The notes below the pieces were generated by a model. It was not told where the DNA came from, did no database searches, and was given only the letters and a program-made list of their open reading frames with translations. A stretch of DNA of 64,000 nucleotides from positions 1 to 64,000 of the forward strand of contig JBCDFV010000018.1 of assembly GCA_039177555.1 (NCBI GenBank), written 5' to 3'. Each line of letters starts with the position of its first letter. Positions within the stretch are counted from its first letter, which is position 1. This document shows positions 54,420 through 62,300 of the stretch, piece by piece. Both the position numbers and the translations under genes were made by a program. The stretch comes from JANQGH01 sp039177555. GTDB lineage: Bacteria; Pseudomonadota; Alphaproteobacteria; DSM-16000; Inquilinaceae.

Positions 54420-54449
54420 GGGCCGCCGCTTCTTGCGAACCGGCGGCCC
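54420..54449 (-). terminator. Intercistronic hairpin after the amino-acid-binding protein gene
   Basis: GGGCCGCCG at 54420-54428 pairs with CGGCGGCCC at 54441-54449 across a 12-base loop, ten bases after the stop of the binding protein gene. There is no T run on the minus strand. It occupies the same place as the hairpin after the sugar-binding protein gene and may raise the ratio of binding protein to permease. Confidence 0.6.
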
Positions 54450-54458
54450 CGTTCCCGA

Positions 54459-55283
54459 TCAGCGATCGATCGACGGGTTTACGCCCACCAGCAGGTCGTG
54501 CATGTGCTCGGCAAACGGCGTGTTCGGCACGCCGAACTCGGTCTCCAGTTCCAGGATCCGGCCGTTGAGGTGCCAGTCGACGATCATGCCGCTCATCAGA
54601 TCGGCGAACCGGTCCTCGCCAAGCGCCACGGCCAGCGCCCAAGGCGCGTCATCGATCGTCGGCAGGGGCATTTCGTAGTCCGCCCATTCCGGCTCGCTCA
54701 GGCGCGAAACGATGAAGCTGTCGTCATAGACGAAGGCAACGCAGGTGCCTTGCTGAAGCGCGGTCAGCGCCTCGGCGGTGCCGGTAAACGCGATGATCTC
54801 CGCGCCGTACTCTTCCTCGGTCTTGCGGTTATAAAACGCACCCTGAATGCCGCAGACCGGAATGCCGTCGAGCTGCTCCCATTCGGTCAGTTGCGCCGCC
54901 GACAAGGCAAGAACGTTGGTGCCGGACGAGTAGTAGTTGGGATCGACCGCTTGGACCACCTCGCGCCGGTCGTTCCGGTCGGTCATGGTCGCGATCATCA
55001 GATCGATCTGACCCTGCTCCAGGAACTGCATGCGGTTGGAGGAGACGACCGGCACCAGTTCCAGATCGACGCCCAGAAGGTCGGCGACGTCCTGCGCCAG
55101 GCTGGGCTCGATGCCGACGATGTCGCCGCTCTCGTTCAGAAAGCCATAGGGCGGATAGTCGGCCTTGACGCCGACGCGCAAAGTGCCGCGCTCGGCTATG
55201 TCGTCGAGAACGTCGGCCTGCGCCACCTGGGCGCCCATTGCAAAGACGGCCGCAACGCCAACTCCGAGAAGACCATATTTCAT
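54459..55283 (-). CDS. Polar amino acid ABC transporter periplasmic binding protein
   Basis: The 274-residue protein has a signal peptide (residues 1-23, cut near AQA) and the PBP type II fold: RGTLRVGVKADYPPYGFLNE with the ligand-binding aromatic region, GIEPSLAQDVADLLGVDLEL and LIATMTDRNDRREVV. It binds a polar amino acid or related compound. It lies 90 bases downstream of the ketopantoate-reductase-like gene on the same strand. Confidence 0.93.
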   Translation of the reverse strand: MKYGLLGVGVAAVFAMGAQVAQADVLDDIAERGTLRVGVKADYPPYGFLNESGDIVGIEPSLAQDVADLLGVDLELVPVVSSNRMQFLEQGQIDLMIATMTDRNDRREVVQAVDPNYYSSGTNVLALSAAQLTEWEQLDGIPVCGIQGAFYNRKTEEEYGAEIIAFTGTAEALTALQQGTCVAFVYDDSFIVSRLSEPEWADYEMPLPTIDDAPWALAVALGEDRFADLMSGMIVDWHLNGRILELETEFGVPNTPFAEHMHDLLVGVNPSIDR

Positions 55284-55373
55284 GAAGTGCCTCGCCTTTT
55301 TCAGTTGCTCCGCTTAACGCGCGGATTGGTGGGTGAGTTTAAGCGCTGGGTCGACGAAACGACAAGCCCTGCC

Positions 55374-56348
55374 TCACACAGTGCTTACCGAAGCGCCAAG
55401 CTGTCGAACCATCGCCAGGATCATGTCGCAGGTCGGCGCAGGCACGCCGACCAGTTCGCCGATCTCCACCACGGCGCCGAGCATGGCTTCGATCTCAAGC
55501 GACTTTCCGGCCTCCAGATCCTGCAGCATAGACGTCTTGTGGGCGCCCACTTCCATCGCGCCTTCGATACGCTTGTCGACATCGATGGGGAACTTCACCC
55601 CGGTTGTCTCCGCCAGCGCCTGGCCCTCGACCATCATGGCGCGGACGACGGCACGGGTGCCGGGATCCGACGCGATGGTGCCAAGCGTCGCGCGGGTCAG
55701 CGCCGATACCGGATTGAAGGCCAGGTTGCCCCACAGCTTGACCCAGATCTCGTCGCGAATGCGCGGCCTGACCGGCACCTTCAGGCCGGCCGCCATCATC
55801 GCCTTGGACAGCGCCGTGACACGGTCGCTGCGCGACCCGTCCGGCTCACCCAAGGTGAACCGGTTGGAATAGGTGTGCTCGATAACCCCCGGCTCGACAA
55901 TCGAGGCGGCCGGATAGACGACGCAGCCGATCGCCCGGCGCGGATGCAGGGCATCCCAGATCGTCCCGTCCGGATCGACGCTTTTCAGCCGCAGCCCGTC
56001 AAATGCGCCGCCCTGGCCGTAGAAGTACCAGTAAGGCACGCCGTTCATGGCGGTGACGACCGCCGTTTCCGGCCCCAGCATGCGGGCGATCTGCGGCGTC
56101 GCCGGCGCCAACGCCTGTGCCTTGACCCCGATCACGACATAGTCCGGCTTCCCGACGGCGTCCGGATCGTCCGTGAACTGCGCCTTAACGACGTGGCGCT
56201 CGCCGTCCGAAATCAGGGTCAGGCCGTTGGCCTGCATGGCGGCCAGGTGCGGGCCACGCGCGAAAAAGGTCACGTCCACGCCTGAGAGCGCGAGCTTTGC
56301 GCCCAGATAGCCGCCGATAGCCCCGGCGCCGAAAATCACGATCCGCAT
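55374..56348 (-). CDS. Ketopantoate reductase-like dehydrogenase
   Basis: The 324-residue protein has an N-terminal Rossmann motif (IVIFGAGAIGGYLGAKLALS) and the 6-phosphogluconate-dehydrogenase-like C-domain with KLWGNLAFNPVSALTRATLG, the ApbA/PanE pattern containing the catalytic Lys region. The real panE role is not certain, since many paralogs act on other 2-keto acids. The ATG at 56348 is preferred; 56414 is rejected. It lies 22 bases after the CoA ligase gene, and both precede the amino acid transporter. Confidence 0.88.
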   Translation of the reverse strand: MRIVIFGAGAIGGYLGAKLALSGVDVTFFARGPHLAAMQANGLTLISDGERHVVKAQFTDDPDAVGKPDYVVIGVKAQALAPATPQIARMLGPETAVVTAMNGVPYWYFYGQGGAFDGLRLKSVDPDGTIWDALHPRRAIGCVVYPAASIVEPGVIEHTYSNRFTLGEPDGSRSDRVTALSKAMMAAGLKVPVRPRIRDEIWVKLWGNLAFNPVSALTRATLGTIASDPGTRAVVRAMMVEGQALAETTGVKFPIDVDKRIEGAMEVGAHKTSMLQDLEAGKSLEIEAMLGAVVEIGELVGVPAPTCDMILAMVRQLGASVSTV

Positions 56349-56370
56349 CAGCGGTCTCCCGGTGTTCTTG

Positions 56371-57894
56371 TTATGTGTCCGCAGGCACCAAACCCAGCTT
56401 TTGGGCAAGCCCAATCCGTTGCAGCTTGCCCGTCGCGCCCTTCGGTATCTCCTTCAGGAAGACCACCGTGCGCGGCACCTTGAAGTCGGCCAGCCGTTGC
56501 CTGGCAAAGTCGCGGATGTCGCCTTCCGTCGCGGTCTCGCCGTCGCGCAGCACGATGGCGGCGGCGACCTCTTCGCCCAACTTGTCGTGCGGCATGGCAA
56601 ATGTCACGACCTGCGCCACGGCCGGGTGGTCCATCAGGATCTCGTCCACCTCCAAGGGGCTGACCTTCTCGCCGCCGCGGTTGATCAGCTCTTTCAGGCG
56701 GCCCGTGATGTGCAGGTAGCCATCCTCGTCCATCGTGCCCTGATCGCCCGTCCGAAACCAGCCATCGACAAAGGCATCCGCGTTGGCCGACGGGTTGGCC
56801 TCATAGCCGTGCGTGACGTTCGGCCCCCTGATGACGATCTCGCCGACACCGCCGGCGCCGAGATGCGCCCCGCCCTCGCCCAGGATCGCCACCTCCGGGC
56901 CGGCGGCGGAGCCGACCGACCCCGGCTTGCGTTTGCCCGGCGGCAAGCGGTTGGAGGTCATCTGATGCGCGGCCTCGGTCATGCCGTAGCTTTCGATCAC
57001 CGGGCAGCCAAAGGTCTCTTCCAGCCGTTTCATGACCTGTGGCGGCAGGGATGCCGACGAGGACCGCAGCAGGCGCAAACGGGCCCCGGCGGTGATGTCG
57101 CCCTGCCGTGCGGCGCGCGCCAGGATCGCTTGATACATCGTCGGAACGGCCGTGATCCAGGTCGGCCGCACAGCGTCGAGCCAGGAGAAGAAGCGCAGGG
57201 CATTGAAGCCGGGTGTGCAGACGACGGAGCCGCCGGCCGCCAGCGACGACAGGACCGCCGCGATCAACCCGTGGATGTGAAACAGCGGCATGATGTTCAA
57301 GCAGACATCGTCCGGCGACAGATGGACCGTCTCGCCGATATGCCGCGCCGACGCGGCGATGTTGGCCTGGGTCAGGGGCACGATCTTAGGCCGCGATGTC
57401 GTGCCCGATGTGTGCAGGATCAGCGCCACGTCATCCGGCTCGGCAAAGCCGCCCCGGTCCAGCGCGCCGATGCCGGAGGTCGGGCCGCCCAACGTGAAAT
57501 CACCAGCCTCGCCCGGCCGTAGCTCGATGATCGCCAGCCCCATCTTCTCTGCGGCAGCGCGGGCCGGCGTTTCGTCTCCTGCTTGAACGACCAGAGCCTT
57601 GGCCTGCAAGTCGCTCAAATAGAACGAAAACTCCTCTTCACGATAGGCCGGGTTCAAGGGTGCCGTTGTCGCGCCGGCGCCGATCGAAACGAACGCGGCC
57701 GCCATGGCTGGGCCGTTCGGCAGGACGATGGCAACCCGATCGTTTCGGCCGATGCCCATACCGTTCAGCGCTTCGACCGTGCGATGGACGAGGTCATGTA
57801 GCCCCTTGAAATCAAGCGTCTTTTGATCCGGCGCACCGATCGCCGGCGCGCTGTCATTGCCGGCTGCCAGCAAGGCGCGGATGGTCGTTGTCAT
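56371..57894 (-). CDS. Acyl-CoA synthetase, oxalyl-CoA synthetase-like
   Basis: The 507-residue protein has the AMP-binding motifs: LILHTSGTTSRPKIVPLTQA (P-loop), ESYGMTEAAHQ, WFRTGDQGTMDEDG, ITGRLKELINRGGEKVSPLE and the catalytic Lys in PKGATGKLQR. The stretch LNIMPLFHIHGLIAAVLSSL with RSSSASLPPQVM resembles the oxalate-CoA ligase (AAE3/Pcs60) branch. It would activate oxalate or another short acid to its CoA ester. No oxalyl-CoA decarboxylase or frc gene is in the window. The start at 57894 (MTTTIRALL) is preferred over 57957. Confidence 0.85.
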   Translation of the reverse strand: MTTTIRALLAAGNDSAPAIGAPDQKTLDFKGLHDLVHRTVEALNGMGIGRNDRVAIVLPNGPAMAAAFVSIGAGATTAPLNPAYREEEFSFYLSDLQAKALVVQAGDETPARAAAEKMGLAIIELRPGEAGDFTLGGPTSGIGALDRGGFAEPDDVALILHTSGTTSRPKIVPLTQANIAASARHIGETVHLSPDDVCLNIMPLFHIHGLIAAVLSSLAAGGSVVCTPGFNALRFFSWLDAVRPTWITAVPTMYQAILARAARQGDITAGARLRLLRSSSASLPPQVMKRLEETFGCPVIESYGMTEAAHQMTSNRLPPGKRKPGSVGSAAGPEVAILGEGGAHLGAGGVGEIVIRGPNVTHGYEANPSANADAFVDGWFRTGDQGTMDEDGYLHITGRLKELINRGGEKVSPLEVDEILMDHPAVAQVVTFAMPHDKLGEEVAAAIVLRDGETATEGDIRDFARQRLADFKVPRTVVFLKEIPKGATGKLQRIGLAQKLGLVPADT

Positions 57895-58058
57895 TCCTGG
57901 TTCCCCCGGGCCGGAATCGCCCGCCCGCAAAAGAGCGGCTGGGACACGGCGCGTCAAGATCGGCGTGGATTGCTGTCATTAGGGTGTCAGCAGGGTCCAT
58001 GGTAGTCATCGACCATGTCGCCAGCGTCCATCACGAGACCGATTGTCGAGCCGCCGCT

Positions 58059-59186
58059 ATGCCCGAACCCTTCAAGAACTTCTTCAATCTCGACGTCATC
58101 GAAGGCATGGCCGGGCATTTCCGCCGCGCCTGGCCCGAGTTCGACGAGACCGGCTTTGTCGCCGCGGCATCGGCCAACTTGGCGGCGCTGGAACTGAAGG
58201 AAAGATCGGCGCAGATCACGGCGGCGATGGCGACCTATCTGCCAGAAGACTTCGAACATGCCGGCGCCATCATGTTGGCGAGCCTGGCGCCGGCGCATGA
58301 CGGCGATATCGGCGGCGCGGTCGTCGACGCGCAAGGGATCGCAGGTTGGGGTGTCATGCCCATGACGGCCTATGTCGGCGGGCATGGCCTCGGCCACTTC
58401 GATCTTTCCATGACGTTGCTGAAGGAGATGACCAAGCGGTTCAGTTCCGAATTCGGCATTCGCTTCTTCCTGCTGGACGACCCGGACAGGACGTTGGCGA
58501 CGCTGGTGCAGTGGACCACCGACCCTGACCGCCATGTCAGGCGCCTGTGTTCCGAAGGCACCCGCCCGCGCCTGCCCTGGGCCATGCAATTGCCGGACTT
58601 CATCAGGGACCCAGCCCCGCTGCTGCCGATCCTGGAGGCGCTGAAGGATGACCCTTCGGACTATGTGCGGCGGTCCGTGGCGAACAACCTGAACGACATC
58701 GCCAAAGATCACCCGGACCTGGTGGCGGAGATCGCGGCGCAATGGCTGAGGGGTGCGAGCCGTGAGCGTCAGCACCTGGTTCGGCATGCCTGCCGGACGC
58801 TGATCAAGCAGGGGCACCGGCCGACGCTGAAGGCGCTCGGCTACGGCCGCCCTGAAGTGACGGTGGCCGATTTGACGATCGAAACGCCACAAGTGACCTT
58901 CGGCGACGCGCTGGCGTTCACACTGGTTCTGGACTCGACCCGCGACCAACCTCAGCCGCTGGTTATCGACTACGCCATCCACCATCGAAAGGCCAATGGC
59001 GGCACCACCGGCAAGGTTTTCAAATGGAAGACACTGACGCTCGAACCAAAAGAACGCCATGAGGCAAGCCGGCGGCATTCGATCCGCCAGATCACCACGC
59101 GCCAATACTATCCCGGCACGCATGGGCTTGAGATCCTGATCAACGGCGTATCGGTTGCGTCGGATAAGTTCGAACTGGTTATGTAG
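58059..59186 (+). CDS. AlkC-type DNA alkylation repair glycosylase with Ig-like domain
   Basis: The 375-residue protein has a HEAT-repeat-like helical core with FKNFFNLDVIEGMAGHFRRA, RFFLLDDPDRTLATLVQWTT, a REGION of SEGTRPRLPWAMQLPDFIRD and DDPSDYVRRSVANNLNDIAK, followed by an Ig-like beta domain (about residues 285-375, LEPKERHEASRRHSIRQITT). This is the full AlkC layout. AlkC excises 3-methyladenine-type lesions from DNA. The start at 58059 (MPEPFKNFF) is chosen; an upstream ATG at 57888 gives 57 unrelated residues. With the AlkD-like gene at 7666, it is the second alkylation repair gene in the window. Confidence 0.9.
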   Translation: MPEPFKNFFNLDVIEGMAGHFRRAWPEFDETGFVAAASANLAALELKERSAQITAAMATYLPEDFEHAGAIMLASLAPAHDGDIGGAVVDAQGIAGWGVMPMTAYVGGHGLGHFDLSMTLLKEMTKRFSSEFGIRFFLLDDPDRTLATLVQWTTDPDRHVRRLCSEGTRPRLPWAMQLPDFIRDPAPLLPILEALKDDPSDYVRRSVANNLNDIAKDHPDLVAEIAAQWLRGASRERQHLVRHACRTLIKQGHRPTLKALGYGRPEVTVADLTIETPQVTFGDALAFTLVLDSTRDQPQPLVIDYAIHHRKANGGTTGKVFKWKTLTLEPKERHEASRRHSIRQITTRQYYPGTHGLEILINGVSVASDKFELVM

Positions 59187-59383
59187 GCTATCGGCGCATC
59201 TGATGAGTTTTGGTTATTGATATTAATACTTTAGTTGTTGGACACTTATTCAAGAGAAACTTAGGCTGACCTCGAACCTGACAGTCGATCAGCGAGGCCG
59301 TGTTCGGTCTTGGAAATAACCCAAAAAAAATGGCCAAAAATCTAGTCGGATTGTCCGGTTCCCAATGAAAAAGGGGGATCGAG

Positions 59384-62300
59384 ATGCCGAGATTTTGGAA
59401 AAATAGTTTTCGACGCAGCGAGTATCAGGCCGAAACTATTTGGTCATCGCAAGTCAACAATTCGACTGACTATCGGATTGGTGACCCCGGACAATGGCGA
59501 TTCGGCGGCTGGCGCGCGGACGAGATTGTCGGCACCGACGGTAATGACTGGCTCTTCGGCCTCTGGGGCAACGACCGGCTGATCGGCGGTGCGGGCAACG
59601 ACCGTGTATTCGGCGGGGGCGGCAATGACCATATCGAGGGCAATGAAGGCGACGACCTGCTGTCCGGCGGATCTGGCAACGATGCCCTGACCGGCGGGGC
59701 GGGAACCGACTTGCTGCTGGGCGGTCGCGGCGACGACACCGCACACTTCCAATCCACGTTCGACGATTATGCGATCAGCCAGATCGGCCCTGTCTGGCGG
59801 GTCAAGCATCTCGGCGGCGACAGCGCCGACGGCACCGATTTCCTCGCCGGCGTCGAGCGATTGGTGTTCGCGGACGGGTTCGAGGTCTTTCTGGACGATC
59901 GCAATACGCTGCCCTTTGGCATCACCGACCAGGCCAGCGTCGACGAGGCAGCGACGATCGAGAAGGCGGCGGTCGACGGGCTGCTCGCCAACGACATCGA
60001 TTTCAACGGCGACACGCTGACCGTCGGCACGGTCGAGGGGTCGGCCGTCCATGTCGGGGCCGAGATCGCGCTGCTGTCCGGGGCGCTGCTGACCGTCAAT
60101 GAGGACGGCTCGTACAGCTACGATCCGAACGGCGTTTTCGACGATCTGGGCGACGGAGAAGAAGCCACCGATAGCTTTGTCTACCAGGCCTCCGACGGCC
60201 AAGGCCTCTCGGCGCCGGTCACGGTCGAGATCACGATCACCGGATCCGTGGCCCTGACCCAGGGGGCCGCCATCGACGGGTACGTCTCCGGCGCGACGGT
60301 GTTCGCGGACGCCGATGGTGATGGCCAGCAAGACCAGGGCGAGGCCTCGGCGGTCACCGATGCCAGCGGGAGCTTTGTGCTGGCCGATGCCGAGGGCCAG
60401 CTGATCCTTTCCGGCGGCATCGACGTGTCGACCGGCCTGCCGTTCCTCGGTCAGCTGCGAGCGCCCGCCGGTTCGACGGTCGTGACCCCGCTGACGACGC
60501 TGATCGTCGTGTTGATGGAGCTTGGCCTCACCGAACAAGGCGCGGCCGCGAGGATCGCCGATGCCTTTGGCCTGGGCGATGTCGGCGACCTGACCGGCTT
60601 CGACCCGATCGCTGCCGCACTGTCAGGCGACCCCGGCCAATCGGCCAGCGGCATCAACGCCCAGTCGGTCGCGGTCCAGGTTCAAAACACGATCCAGCAG
60701 ATCGCCGCCCTGCTCAACGGCGCCGGACTGCAGCCGAGCCAGGCGCAAAACGCGGCCATCGACGCGCTGGCCGGCGCGCTCGCCGAAACCACGGGGCCGA
60801 TCGATCTCAGTGACCCGTCGATGATTGCAGAGATCGTCAATACGGCGTGCGGCGGCGGCCCGCTATCCGAAGAAACCTTGGCCGGTGCGGCAAGCGTGAT
60901 TGCGGAGACCAACGGCGCGACCCAAACCGCCGCCCAAAATCCGGCCGACGCGACCTCCGTGCTGGAGGAAATCGCCCAAGTTCAGATCGTCGTGCAAACC
61001 GGCGCCGCACCGGCCTTGGCAGAGGCCGGAGGCACAGACGACAGTTCGGCTGCGGAGGAGGCGTTTACGGGTCAGGCGCTGGACGATGCCGTCGTCGACG
61101 CGGCCGACGATGTCGGTGACGTCGACGGCGGCACGACCGGCACGGATTTGCCGGAAACCTTTGCCGGGACCGACGGAAACGACTTCGTCGACGGGCGCGG
61201 CGGCGCCGACGTCTTCGATCTCAGGGCCTACTCCAAGCTGGGTTACGAGATCACCATCGGCCAGAACGGCGCGCCGACGATCATTAAGGATATCGATCCC
61301 GGCGACGGCGACACCGGCACCGACACGCTGGTCAATGTGGAGCTAGCCTTCTTCGCCGATGCGCGCGTGTTCCTGGACGGCAGCAACAGCGCGCCGGTGT
61401 TGGTCGACCGCATTTCGACGCCGACGCAGGAGAACCAGACCGGCACGGGCCTGCGCTTCACCGTGGTCGACCCGGATGGCGACGACATCGGCTACAGCCT
61501 GTCCGGTGGCGCCGACAGGGACCTGTTCGACATTGATCCGTCGACCGGTTTCGTCACCTTCAAGGCCGCGCCGGACTTCGAGGCGCCGGGAGATGCCGAC
61601 GGTGACAACAGTTACGAGATCGTGATCCGCGCCAGCGACGCGTTCGACTTCACAGAGTTCGACGGCAGCGTCAGTGTCGCGAACGTCGACGAAGCCCCGG
61701 TTTTCACCTCGCAGGGGTTCGTCGCCATTGCCGAGAACGCGACGGCGCCCGTGTACAGGCCCGCCGCCTTTGACCCCGACGGTCAACCCGTGAAGCTCTC
61801 CCTCCTTGGCGGCCCGGATGCCAGCCTCTTCCTCTTTGACACAGTCACCGAAGAACTGCGGTTTCGAATGCCGCCCGACTTCGAGGCGCCGGGCGACGCC
61901 AATGGTGACAACATCTATGAGGTGACGATCGGCGCCGATGACGGGTCGACCGTGTCCACGCAGAATGTTCACGTGCGGGTGGAGAACACGCCCGGCGATG
62001 AGCCGCTGACCTACTTCCTGAAGATCGAGGGGCTGGAGCGCGGCAACTCGACGGATCCCGATTATCCGGCGGGCGAAGGGTGGATCGAGGTCGATGCCTT
62101 TGCCTTTGGTGTCAACGGCGATATCACGGTGACGCCGGGCGAAACGGATGTCGAGATCGGTCAACCAGGGCTCAGCAACCTGACGATCAATTTCGGCGCT
62201 ACGGGGTTCGACATGGCGCGCCTTGACGCGAACCTGGTCTCGGGCGCGCCGCTGGGCGACGCCATCTTGGTCGGTATCTCGTCGGAGGCGGTCGGGCCGA

